From an uncultured Veillonellaceae bacterium (GTDB lineage Bacteria; Bacillota; Negativicutes; Veillonellales; Megasphaeraceae), in assembly GCA_900546795.1 (NCBI GenBank), contig UREG01000008.1:1-37014 (forward strand): DNA of 37,014 nucleotides. The letters run 5' to 3'. This document shows, one piece after another, positions 8,432 to 15,351 of the stretch. The notes below the pieces were generated by a model. It was not told where the DNA came from. It saw nothing but the letters and a program-made list of their open reading frames with translations, and searched no databases. The position numbers and the translations under genes were made by a program. Position 1 is the stretch's first letter; every line of letters starts with the position of its first letter.

Positions 8432-8612
8432 GCGTCTTCCCATCCGTTCGCAGGAATACTTCGACGTATACAGCAGGCAATTCTTCTGGCTCTGTTTCAT
8501 TGCAGCTCTTGTCTTCCCAGTTTCCCAGTGACATCATAAGAGCTCCTCCACATTACAGCTACGGGATAGCATAGGACTTGCACCTATTTCCTTTTTAAGC
8601 GTTCGCACCTGA
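8432..8612 (-). ncRNA. Cobalamin (B12) riboswitch
   Basis: Read on the minus strand, the leader shows the conserved aptamer blocks in order. These are a purine-rich AAAAAGGAA segment, GTGCAAGTCC, GCTATCCCGTAGCTGTAA, then TCACTGGGAAACTGGGAAG. Last comes the B12-box-like GAGCCAGAAGAATTGCCTGC, at 8473-8492. The aptamer spans roughly 8470-8612 and the antiterminator arm reaches 8432. Adenosylcobalamin binding should favour the downstream terminator and shut off the receptor and uptake genes. Identification is by eye from the consensus; a covariance-model search would settle boundaries and subclass. Confidence 0.92.
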
Positions 8613-8656
8613 TGTATTTGTATATTTTATTCGTATTTTACATAATATTTTATTTT

Positions 8657-8685
8657 AGAATACTACGGCGGTCTTTCTATGTCAA
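8657..8685 (-). promoter_or_regulatory. Promoter of the riboswitch-controlled uptake operon
   Basis: A perfect TTGACA (8680-8685) is separated by 17 bp from TATTCT (8657-8662) on the minus strand. The predicted start near 8650 lies about 40 nt before the aptamer, so the riboswitch is in the transcript. Confidence 0.7.
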
Positions 8686-8747
8686 ATTATTTTTCTCTGC
8701 AATAATAAAATATTTTTATTTTATTTTTTCTGCGTTTCAAAACATGA

Positions 8748-8753
8748 TATACT
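8748..8753 (+). promoter_or_regulatory. Extended -10 promoter for the small membrane protein gene
   Basis: TGATATACT forms an extended -10 (TGnTATACT) 28 bp upstream of the chosen start. No good -35 is present; the upstream segment is AT-rich. Confidence 0.45.
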
Positions 8754-8781
8754 GGAAAGAAACAAGTAAAGGATGACCGGT

Positions 8782-9267
8782 ATGACACGCAAATTTTCTT
8801 CCTCCGCTTCTTCGATTTCGCAGGCGGAGCTTCCAGATCTCCGCAGGCAGACGTTTATCACCTTATGGCTGCTGCTTCACTTTTTTATTCTCCTCTATAC
8901 CTTGTATACGGGACCGTACGATACGTTTCTTTTGGCAGAATCGGCAATTTTCCTCGCATCTATTGTTTTTATCGGCTGGAAATTCAATTATTTTCTCCGC
9001 TATAAGGACCGGGGACAGCGCACTGCCTGCTTCGGCGTGTCCATGGGTATCAGTTTTCTGGCTACCGTAGGCTGCGCGTATTTTTACCGCCAGGAAGCGG
9101 AACTTTCGCTGGAAATCGCGGCGCTTTTCGGCATGGGATTTCTTCTCTTTGCCATGACGCTGTTTCAATCGCTCCGCCCCATTATGGTAAAAGGCAATGT
9201 GATCCTTCATTCAGCCAAAACAAAGCGCAGACCCAAAATGAAAAAAGCAAAACGGCCAATCCGTTAA
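8782..9267 (+). CDS. Four-helix membrane protein of unknown function
   Basis: A 161-residue protein I cannot assign to a named family. After a Ser-rich polar N-terminus there are four hydrophobic segments: WLLLHFFILLYTLYT, LAESAIFLASIVFIGW, GVSMGISFLATVGC and IAALFGMGFLLFAMTLF. A strongly basic tail ends in RRPKMKKAKRP. Size and topology resemble small integral membrane proteins of unknown role. I start at the second ATG (8782), which has AAAGGA at good spacing; the ATG at 8773 abuts the purine run and would add three residues. It is monocistronic, divergent from the uptake operon and followed by a strong bidirectional terminator. Confidence 0.75.
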   Translation: MTRKFSSSASSISQAELPDLRRQTFITLWLLLHFFILLYTLYTGPYDTFLLAESAIFLASIVFIGWKFNYFLRYKDRGQRTACFGVSMGISFLATVGCAYFYRQEAELSLEIAALFGMGFLLFAMTLFQSLRPIMVKGNVILHSAKTKRRPKMKKAKRPIR

Positions 9268-9270
9268 AGC

Positions 9271-9305
9271 AAAACGGCGTGTCTTTAGACGACACGCCGT
9301 TTTTT
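9271..9305. terminator. Bidirectional intrinsic terminator between the membrane protein and DUF192 genes
   Basis: AACGGCGTGTC and GACACGCCGTT form an 11-bp perfect stem around a 7-nt loop. It is flanked by an A-run on the left and a T-run on the right, so it works on both strands. The plus-strand T-run overlaps the DUF192 stop codon. Confidence 0.88.
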
Positions 9306-9639
9306 ATTCTATATGCAGGGTAAGTCCCGGATACCACCCTTCTTTTTCTGCCGTTCCCGCCCGAAATTCCAGCGCCGACCGCGCGGCGCGGCAAACACTC
9401 ATTCCAAACGGCGGCGTCAGGTGAGATACGATTTTTAGTATCCGGTGTTTTTCATCCAGATACACGATATCCAGGGCATACCGCATGCCCATCATATGTA
9501 CGCTGTCGCAGGGCTCCAGCCAAAGACAGGTATCTTCGGGAAGTTCTTTCGTTCCCAGCAGACCTTTGAACCGTTTCCAAAACGTATCGGCCTGCCGCAC
9601 CTGCCAGCGCCGTCCGCCTGCTTTTGCAAATACTTCCAT
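9304..9639 (-). CDS. DUF192 family protein, last gene of the Tad gene cluster
   Basis: A 111-residue protein of the DUF192 family (COG1430). Typical family features are visible: RFKGLLGTKELPE near the N-terminus, the CDSVHMMGMRYALDIVYLD core, the ...SHLTPPFG... turn, and ALEFRAGTAEKEG near the C-terminus. No signal peptide is present in this copy. The ATG at 9639 is preceded by GGGAGGAAAATA and overlaps the tadC stop as TAATG, so the two are translationally coupled. The long upstream open frame to 9903 is only the shadow of tadC. The biochemical function of DUF192 is unknown; coupling to tadC suggests a role linked to pilus assembly, which is inference. Confidence 0.85.
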   Translation of the reverse strand: MEVFAKAGGRRWQVRQADTFWKRFKGLLGTKELPEDTCLWLEPCDSVHMMGMRYALDIVYLDEKHRILKIVSHLTPPFGMSVCRAARSALEFRAGTAEKEGWYPGLTLHIE

Positions 9640-10568
9640 TATTTTCCTCCCAGCGCTGAAAACCCAGCCATCAGATTTGCCGCTACCGGAAGCAAGATGA
9701 CGATCAATATGGTAGGGAAAATAAAGAGCGCCATGGGAAAAAGCATTTTTATAGGCGCTTCCTGCGCCGCTTTTTTTGCTCGCTGCAGCCGGCTGTGCCG
9801 CATATTTTCCGCCTGGATCTGAAGGACGGAACCCAGAGGCATCCCCATCTGCCCCGCCTGAATCAAAGCGGATAAAAACATATCCAGTTCGGGAATATCG
9901 CACCGCATAGCCATGCGTTCCATTGCCTGCCGCCGGTTCATGCCCAGCTGTATTTCATGCAGGAGCTGCCGGCATTCTTCCGGCAAAGGGCCGTCCATTT
10001 TTTCCGTAATCCGGCGCAGCGCGCTGTCCAGTCCCAGTCCTGCCTGCACGCTGACGCACAGAAGATCCAGAAAATCCGGCAGCTGCCGCAAAATATCCTG
10101 TTTCCGCTTTTCAATCGCCCGGTTCAGCAGCCAGATGGGAACATAGGCGCCGCAGACTGTACCGGTGATGAAAAACGCCAGTTTCTGCATTACCGGCATT
10201 TCTCTTGGATACAGGATCGTCAGCATCAGCACCGCCCAAAGCGCCGTAACCGTCAGGCAGTAAAGGATTACGCCCTCTTTGCCCCATCGGTATGCGCTCC
10301 CTGCCTGCTGCGCTTTCCGTTCAAAAAACAGCTGCCAGCCTACAGGAGTAATTTTCATCAATCTCCGCTGACCGGCTGTGATCATCGGCTCGGTTACGCG
10401 GGCCAGCAGTGTTTTTTCCGTTTCTTTTTCACCGGCAGGTACTTTTTTATACGCAGACAGCCGTGTCTGCACTTCTTTGCCCGGCGCTTCTTCCCTGCGT
10501 TTCAGATACATAAACAATCCGATGCACAGCAGGCAGAAAAAAGCCGACAGAAGGATTCCGATAATCAT
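9639..10568 (-). CDS. tadC: TadC: type II secretion system F-domain inner-membrane platform protein
   Basis: A 309-residue inner-membrane protein forming half of the Tad pilus assembly platform with TadB. An N-terminal membrane helix (residues 1-22) is followed by a cytosolic linker and two further helices around residues 95-145. The T2SSF domain follows, with the family-typical LPDFLDLLCVSVQAGLGLDSA, here near residue 165, and ALIQAGQMGMPLGSVLQIQ near residue 240. Two C-terminal helices end the protein. The ATG at 10568 overlaps the tadA stop (ATGA) and has GGAGGGATTGGT upstream; a start at 10595 would add nine residues without an RBS. It is separated from tadB by the pilin, tadE and tadA genes, an unusual gene order. 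Confidence 0.92.
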   Translation of the reverse strand: MIIGILLSAFFCLLCIGLFMYLKRREEAPGKEVQTRLSAYKKVPAGEKETEKTLLARVTEPMITAGQRRLMKITPVGWQLFFERKAQQAGSAYRWGKEGVILYCLTVTALWAVLMLTILYPREMPVMQKLAFFITGTVCGAYVPIWLLNRAIEKRKQDILRQLPDFLDLLCVSVQAGLGLDSALRRITEKMDGPLPEECRQLLHEIQLGMNRRQAMERMAMRCDIPELDMFLSALIQAGQMGMPLGSVLQIQAENMRHSRLQRAKKAAQEAPIKMLFPMALFIFPTILIVILLPVAANLMAGFSALGGK

Positions 10569-11953
10569 ACCAATCCCTCCTGCATACGAAGCCATTCCGG
10601 ATTCAGCACGACGCCGTTCATCGCCATTTTCTCGCCAAAGTTCGGCAGTATGCCGCTGCTTTCATAGTGCCCGCGGATCTTGCCGTCTTCTCCGATGCCG
10701 TCCTGCACAAAGCGGAAGATGTCCTGCATGGTGATGATATCCCCTTCCATTCCCTGCACTTCCGCGATATGCGTAATGCGCCGGCTCCCGTCTTTCATGC
10801 GGGTTTGATGAATGATGATATCCACCGCCGAGGCGATCTGTTCCCGAATTGCCCGGATCGGCAGATCATATCCTGCCATGAGCACCATGGTTTCCAGACG
10901 GCTGAGGGTATCTCTCGGCCCGTTGGAGTGGGCGGTCGTAATCGAGCCGTCATGGCCCGTATTCATGGCCTGCAGCATATCCAGCGCTTCGCCGGAACGG
11001 ACTTCTCCGACAACAATGCGGTCCGGCCGCATCCGCAGCGCGTTTTTGACCAGATCCCGCATAGAAACCTGTCCCTGTCCTTCAATATTGCTGGGCCGTG
11101 TTTCCAGCGTAATCAGATGGCGCTGCTTGAGCTGCAGTTCCGCCGAATCTTCGATCGTAATGATCCGTTCCGTTTCCGGGATAAACGAGGACAATACGTT
11201 CAAGGTCGTCGTCTTCCCGGATCCGGTGCCGCCGGAAATCAGAATATTGAGCCGCCCTTTGACGCAGGCTTCCAAAAATTCCGCCATCTGAGGCGACAGC
11301 GTCCCAAATTGGATCAAGTCTTTTATCGTCAGCGCATCGCGGAAAAACTTCCGTATGGTTACTACCGGACCGGTAAGCGACAAGGGCGGTATGATGATGT
11401 TGACGCGGGAACCGTCGGGCAGGCGCGCGTCTACCAGCGGCGACGCTTCGTCGATACGCCGGCCGATCGGCGCGACAATGCGCTCGATGATATTCATGAG
11501 CTGCACGTCATCTCTAAACTGCACATGGGTCTGCACCAATTTCCCTTTTGTTTCCACATAGATATGGTGCGGTCCGTTGATCATGATTTCCGAAATGCTG
11601 TCGTCTTTCAGCAGCGGTTCGATCGGCCCTAATCCCAGCACTTCATCGATCATTTCAGAAATGATCCGCTGCTGCTGCGGCGGAGGAAGCACATTGGGCG
11701 ATTCTCCCATGACCCGCAGAGAGTATTCCGTTACCAGCTGGCTGAGCGCCGTCCGATCCATGGAAACGCCGTCCAACAACTGCTGCTGTTCCGTATTCAG
11801 ATTGTTTACCAGCTGCGCGTGTATCCGCATTTTCAGCTCCTGTATCTGATCGGTTACCTGATGGTCGCTGACTGCCGCTTTGTCGAACCGTATGTTCACT
11901 TTTTTCTGCTGCGCTTCTGGATTATATACACATAACCGTGCCCATAACTTCAT
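10565..11953 (-). CDS. tadA: TadA/CpaF pilus assembly ATPase
   Basis: A 462-residue hexameric ATPase of the type II/IV secretion family that powers Flp pilus assembly at the inner membrane. The N-terminal domain contains GLGPIEPLLKDDSISEIMING (near residue 105; characteristic of CpaF). Walker A GGTGSGKT is at about residues 238-246, followed by an Asp box ITIEDSAEL. The Walker B region is RIVVGEVRSGEA near residue 313, and a His box lies in NTGHDGSITTAHSN. All catalytic elements look intact. The start has AAGGAGAACAGC upstream. It is coupled to tadC by a 4-bp overlap and lies 30 bp after the tadE-like gene. Confidence 0.96.
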   Translation of the reverse strand: MKLWARLCVYNPEAQQKKVNIRFDKAAVSDHQVTDQIQELKMRIHAQLVNNLNTEQQQLLDGVSMDRTALSQLVTEYSLRVMGESPNVLPPPQQQRIISEMIDEVLGLGPIEPLLKDDSISEIMINGPHHIYVETKGKLVQTHVQFRDDVQLMNIIERIVAPIGRRIDEASPLVDARLPDGSRVNIIIPPLSLTGPVVTIRKFFRDALTIKDLIQFGTLSPQMAEFLEACVKGRLNILISGGTGSGKTTTLNVLSSFIPETERIITIEDSAELQLKQRHLITLETRPSNIEGQGQVSMRDLVKNALRMRPDRIVVGEVRSGEALDMLQAMNTGHDGSITTAHSNGPRDTLSRLETMVLMAGYDLPIRAIREQIASAVDIIIHQTRMKDGSRRITHIAEVQGMEGDIITMQDIFRFVQDGIGEDGKIRGHYESSGILPNFGEKMAMNGVVLNPEWLRMQEGLV

Positions 11954-11983
11954 GCTGTTCTCCTTTTTGCTTATCCTGCGGCA

Positions 11984-12670
11984 TTATGCCGGCAGGCTGC
12001 CGTTGTTGCCCTGATTGGCATTTTCGTTATTGCCGTTGTTTCCGTTGCCGTTCTGATTCCCATTATGGCTGCCGTTATTCCCATTGCCGTTGTTGCCCTG
12101 GTTGGCATTTCCATTATTGCCGTTGTTTCCATTGCCGTTCTGGTTTCCATTGTGGTTGCCGTTATTCCCATTGCCATTATTGCCCTGGTTATCATTGCCT
12201 TGGTTGTCATTGTCCTCATTGCCGCCTGAACCGGACGAAGAACCCCATTCCTGATTCATATACAAGGTATAGGAAATTTCCGGCGGCGGAAATCCTGTGA
12301 TCCCCAGCAGCCCTCCGGCAATCGTCGATCGGGCTTTGCCCGTTACTTCGACCAGCGTCACATTCGGACTGGCCGTTTTCTTCACATTCGTCCGGATTTT
12401 CAAATCTTGTGCATCCAATGGGGAAAACGCGTAAAATCCGGTCAGCGCAAAGGTTTCGTCCAACGTCTGCCGCAGCCGTTTATCAGACAGCTCTGCTGTA
12501 GAAGAAGCCGCACGGAACCGTGCGGCTTCTTTAACTGCTTCATGAAGCGTAAATACATCATACAGCGTAAGGAGTGTGAAGGTAATGAACACCAGCACGC
12601 CGATAAACAGCGGAAATACAATGGCAAACTCCACCAGAGCCTGCCCGTTTTGTTTCTTCTTCCATGCCAT
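11984..12670 (-). CDS. TadE-like pseudopilin with an Asn/Gly-rich repeat tail
   Basis: A 228-residue protein. The N-terminus has the class-IVb-like processing site NG|QALVEFAIVFP (Glu at +5) and one hydrophobic helix, as in TadE/TadF minor pseudopilins. A globular part extends to about residue 143, then an 80-residue tail is built almost wholly of Asn, Gly, Gln and a few His. The tail DNA is a tandem repeat of 87 bp (29 codons, at 12008-12210). TadE proteins normally lack such a tail. The prepilin peptidase at 18558 is the likely processing enzyme. RBS GGTGAAAAGAA precedes the start, and the gene lies 25 bp after the second pilin. The tail may be surface-exposed, adhesive or of variable length between strains; that is inference. 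Confidence 0.85.
   Translation of the reverse strand: MAWKKKQNGQALVEFAIVFPLFIGVLVFITFTLLTLYDVFTLHEAVKEAARFRAASSTAELSDKRLRQTLDETFALTGFYAFSPLDAQDLKIRTNVKKTASPNVTLVEVTGKARSTIAGGLLGITGFPPPEISYTLYMNQEWGSSSGSGGNEDNDNQGNDNQGNNGNGNNGNHNGNQNGNGNNGNNGNANQGNNGNGNNGSHNGNQNGNGNNGNNENANQGNNGSLPA
12008..12210 (-). repeat. 87-bp in-frame tandem repeat in the tadE-like gene
   Basis: Two full, slightly diverged copies (12008-12094 and 12095-12181) and a degenerate partial third. Each encodes a 29-residue Asn/Gly-rich unit. The anchor GCCCTGGTTGGCAT or a close variant recurs at 12008, 12095 and 12182. Within each unit there are shorter 15-18 bp sub-repeats (GCCGTTNTTNCCNTTG-like). Copy number change would keep the frame. 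Confidence 0.9.
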
Positions 12671-12695
12671 TTCTTTTCACCGTATCTGCCGGAGC

Positions 12696-12890
12696 TTATC
12701 CTTTCACTGCCTGGATCAAGTCGCCGGTCCGCTCAATGATTTTTGTATACATTTGGAGGATTTCCCCGTTAAAAAGCAGTTCCCATTTATTTGCGGTCAG
12801 CGCCAGACAAACAATAATCACGGCTCCCAGGATCACCGCATATTCTGTCAGGCCCTGACCTTCCTGATTCAACGCCTTGCGCAGTTTCAT
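12696..12890 (-). CDS. flp: Flp family type IVb pilin (second copy)
   Basis: A 64-residue prepilin. The leader MKLRKALNQEG is followed by the processing site G|QGLTEYAVILG with Glu5/Tyr6, the hallmark of Flp pilins, then a hydrophobic helix to about residue 35 and a short C-terminal domain. I start at 12890 because GGAGG stands 8 nt upstream; the two ATGs at 12905-12908 come before this RBS. It lies just downstream of the first pilin. The two pilins share the conserved leader and helix, but their C-terminal parts are unrelated, implying different roles or a major/minor pair. Confidence 0.9.
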   Translation of the reverse strand: MKLRKALNQEGQGLTEYAVILGAVIIVCLALTANKWELLFNGEILQMYTKIIERTGDLIQAVKG

Positions 12891-12911
12891 GCTGTACGCC
12901 TCCATCATGCC

Positions 12912-13130
12912 TTATATTTTTCCGGCCAACGTCGTCAGTTTGCCAGTAATCGTCGTGTACATCGTCTGAATCGTGCCGAACAGGCCGCCTTCTCCGTTGC
13001 TCGTCGTTGCCAGCGCTACGCATACGATAACCACCAGACCGAGGATTACCGCATATTCCGTCAGGCCCTGTCCTTTCTGATTCATAGCTTCTTCCATTTT
13101 TGCTTTCAAACTCATCATCAAATTCAACAT
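12912..13130 (-). CDS. flp: Flp family type IVb pilin (first copy)
   Basis: A 72-residue prepilin with the leader ending NQKG and the cleavage motif G|QGLTEYAVILG. The hydrophobic helix VVIVCVALATT and a Thr-rich C-terminal segment (MYTTITGKLTTLAG) follow. AAGGAGAAAAAGA directly precedes the ATG, the strongest RBS of the cluster, and the gene has its own promoter (13182-13211). Abundant expression as the major pilin is therefore likely. The Thr-rich end is a possible glycosylation site, as in other Flp pilins, but that is inference. Confidence 0.92.
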   Translation of the reverse strand: MLNLMMSLKAKMEEAMNQKGQGLTEYAVILGLVVIVCVALATTSNGEGGLFGTIQTMYTTITGKLTTLAGKI

Positions 13131-13181
13131 TCTTTTTCTCCTTTTTTATTCATTTCTATTTTTATGTTCTCACCAGCAAAT

Positions 13182-13211
13182 ATTATAATTTATCCTACTT
13201 CATTCCGTCTA
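13182..13211 (-). promoter_or_regulatory. Internal promoter for the pilin genes
   Basis: Minus strand TAGACG (13206-13211), 18-bp spacer, perfect TATAAT (13182-13187), in the 133-bp gap between tadB and the first flp gene. This allows pilin expression above the assembly genes, as is usual for pilus operons. Confidence 0.6.
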
Positions 13212-13263
13212 TTATTTCCTGCAGATTTGTTATGAATTATTGCCATATAACCGTATGCTGAAT

Positions 13264-14226
13264 TTATATACGAATGTTCGTAATGCGATAAATAATAATG
13301 GTACCGATGCAGTCCAACAGTATTCCTGCCGCAATTCCAATTTTTCCCATTGTCGTATGATACAAGGGAGCCATGAAGTCCGGCGCAATGGCCGTCATAG
13401 CGACCGCCAAAAAGACAGGCAGCACGCCCAGCACGATCGCCGACAGTTTTCCCTGTGCCGTCAGGGCTTTTACTTCCGCTTCCAGGCGAATCCGGTCTTG
13501 TATGGTCAGCGCAATCGTATCAAAGATCTGCGCCAAGTTCCCGCCGACCTGCCGCTGGATTTGTATTGCCGTCAATATGATATGCAGGTCTTTATTTTGT
13601 ATGCGTTTATCCATTCGGTCCAACGCTTCTTCCGCCGGCACACCCAGCCGGATCTCTTGAAGAAGCTGGCGGAATTCCTGGGATATGGGCGGCTTCATGT
13701 CGGTTACGATCAGTTCCACGGCCTGCAGGAAAGAAAATCCCGCCCGCAGCCCATTGGACATGAGCAGCAGCATGCCGCCCAGCTGATCGGAAAATTGTTT
13801 CTGCCGTTTCCGTATGCGAAAGCCTATCAAAAGTCCCAGTACGGCGCCGATACTTATGCCGCCGGCAATTCCCATCGCCTGCGACCAGAATATGCCGCCG
13901 ATCAGAATGCCGCCGCCGATGGCCAGGCCGATCGCAAGGGAAATAAATTCTGCCGGCAAAAGCGGAATTCCTGCCATATGGAGCATGCTTTTCATCTTGT
14001 CCATCCGCAGAAACTGGATATCGTCCAGCACAAGCTGCAGGATTTCCAAAAACGACCGGGCATATTTCTGCCAGGCCTTTTTTTCCTGTTCTTCCCGGCC
14101 GCGGCTGTATGAGGCAGCCCGCTGCGCAGAGGAATCGTCCTCTTCTTCTTTCGTCCACGTGAGCAAAACCGCGTATGCCAGCAGCATAGCGGCCGCTGCG
14201 CCCAATACGATGATTGCTGTCCGCAT
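13264..14226 (-). CDS. tadB: TadB: type II secretion system F-domain inner-membrane platform protein
   Basis: A 320-residue inner-membrane protein, partner of TadC. An N-terminal helix (residues 2-22) is followed by an acidic/basic linker, two helices near residues 95-140, and the T2SSF domain. The domain carries LGGMLLLMSNGLRAGFSFLQA near residue 150 and TAIQIQRQVGGNLAQIFDTI near residue 225. C-terminal helices end in TIIIYRITNIRI. RBS AAGGAGGCGCC precedes the start, which lies 9 nt after the tadZ-like gene. It ends the upstream assembly block; a 133-bp gap with a promoter then separates it from the pilins. Confidence 0.92.
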   Translation of the reverse strand: MRTAIIVLGAAAAMLLAYAVLLTWTKEEEDDSSAQRAASYSRGREEQEKKAWQKYARSFLEILQLVLDDIQFLRMDKMKSMLHMAGIPLLPAEFISLAIGLAIGGGILIGGIFWSQAMGIAGGISIGAVLGLLIGFRIRKRQKQFSDQLGGMLLLMSNGLRAGFSFLQAVELIVTDMKPPISQEFRQLLQEIRLGVPAEEALDRMDKRIQNKDLHIILTAIQIQRQVGGNLAQIFDTIALTIQDRIRLEAEVKALTAQGKLSAIVLGVLPVFLAVAMTAIAPDFMAPLYHTTMGKIGIAAGILLDCIGTIIIYRITNIRI

Positions 14227-14235
14227 GGCGCCTCC

Positions 14236-15351
14236 TTATATGCCGTACAGCGGCAAGAGAGAACGCACCGCCTGGGCAAATTCCGATTCCGGCTCCAAAT
14301 CGATCGCCGGCATGCCCATATCCGTAGCCCGTACATTGAGCATGTACGCGTTGGGAATCAGCCCTTCTGCTTTCATTCCCAATTCTTCTTCCAGCCACCG
14401 GTCCAGGATCTCCGTATGCTTCGGCACCCGGGAAATAACGATGGACAATTTTTCTTTGGCAAGGCCGTGGGCGATAAAGGTATCGATGGCTTTTCGCATA
14501 TGCTGCAGTTCATAAATCCCGGTCATCAGCGCCGCGATGGATACATGATCTGCGATTTCCGCCAGGCTGACCGACATGGGATTAAACCCGCCGGGCAGGT
14601 CGATAAAGATATAATCAAAGGTTTTCTTTGCAGTCTGTACCAGACGCACTACCGAGTCCGCCGTTACCTGCTCTGCCTGCACGCATGCCTGTATGCCAGG
14701 GGCTACAAAGATATTGGGCTCGTATTTCGTCAGGTTCTTTTCAATCGTACCGGCGCTGACAAAATCGGCGCTCCGCGCCATTTCCAGCAGGCGATATTCC
14801 GGGTGAATCCCTAAGAACACATCTATATCCGCAAACTGCACGTCCGCGTCTAAAATCAACACTTTCTTTCCCGTTTTTCTTGCCGCAGCAACCGCCGTAT
14901 TGACGGTCAGCGTCGTGCGGCCGCTCTTTCCTTTCGGCCCGAAAAAGACGATCACTTTCCCTTCCGGCGCCGCTTCTTCTCTTTCGTCATCGCCGGTAAG
15001 CAGGGTTTTGATCTCCTGCACGCCAAACGGACGGGCCAAGACGGCAGTTACGCCGGCTGCGCGAAAATCCGCCGCCGCTTCCTGATCCATGCCGTAGGAT
15101 CGGATGCCGATGATCTGCACTTCCGAAAGTTTCATGGCCAGGGAACGGAGAACCGATACGATCTCGTCGTTTTTTATCATGGCCATGTCCAGAAATATAT
15201 ACTGCACGTGCGGCACTGCGCCGTCATTCAGAAAGGTTTCAATCGAGTCATATCCGATACACTGCCGGCAGACGCCGTTTTTTCTGAATATTTCTTCATC
15301 TAATTCCAGATGGCCGCGTTCCTCGATCAATACAACGGATATTTCTGTCAT
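14236..15351 (-). CDS. CpaE/TadZ-like ATPase with N-terminal receiver-like domain
   Basis: A 371-residue protein. Residues 1-115 resemble the atypical receiver domain of CpaE/TadZ, with the strand-and-Asp pattern YIFLDMAMI and the late LARPFG (a KPF-like position). Residues 130-365 are a MinD/ParA-type P-loop domain. The deviant Walker A reads PKGKSGRTT: the signature Lys is kept but the P-loop Lys is Arg. LILDADVQFADID and FIDLPGGFN supply the Asp motifs. TadZ proteins localise the Tad machine to a cell pole and often have atypical nucleotide sites. It overlaps the preceding CpaE-like gene by ATGA and is followed at 9 nt by tadB. Confidence 0.88.
   Translation of the reverse strand: MTEISVVLIEERGHLELDEEIFRKNGVCRQCIGYDSIETFLNDGAVPHVQYIFLDMAMIKNDEIVSVLRSLAMKLSEVQIIGIRSYGMDQEAAADFRAAGVTAVLARPFGVQEIKTLLTGDDEREEAAPEGKVIVFFGPKGKSGRTTLTVNTAVAAARKTGKKVLILDADVQFADIDVFLGIHPEYRLLEMARSADFVSAGTIEKNLTKYEPNIFVAPGIQACVQAEQVTADSVVRLVQTAKKTFDYIFIDLPGGFNPMSVSLAEIADHVSIAALMTGIYELQHMRKAIDTFIAHGLAKEKLSIVISRVPKHTEILDRWLEEELGMKAEGLIPNAYMLNVRATDMGMPAIDLEPESEFAQAVRSLLPLYGI

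Noticed and set aside
8291..8500. In-frame extension of the TonB receptor upstream to 8500
   Set aside because: It would translate the antiterminator and terminator of the cobalamin riboswitch. A proper RBS and signal peptide begin at 8290.
8704..8725. AATAAAAT...ATTTTATT inverted repeat between the divergent promoters near 8.7 kb
   Set aside because: Pure A/T sequence in an AT-only stretch; symmetry of this kind is expected by chance.
12008..12210. CRISPR-like repeat array
   Set aside because: The repeats are contiguous, in frame, of 87 bp period without unique spacers, and encode Asn/Gly; they are coding minisatellite repeats.
13607..14398. 263-codon minus-strand frame overlapping tadB and the tadZ-like gene
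   Set aside because: It is an out-of-frame shadow of tadB rich in Arg/Gly/His, with no RBS; the T2SSF protein in the other frame is unambiguous.
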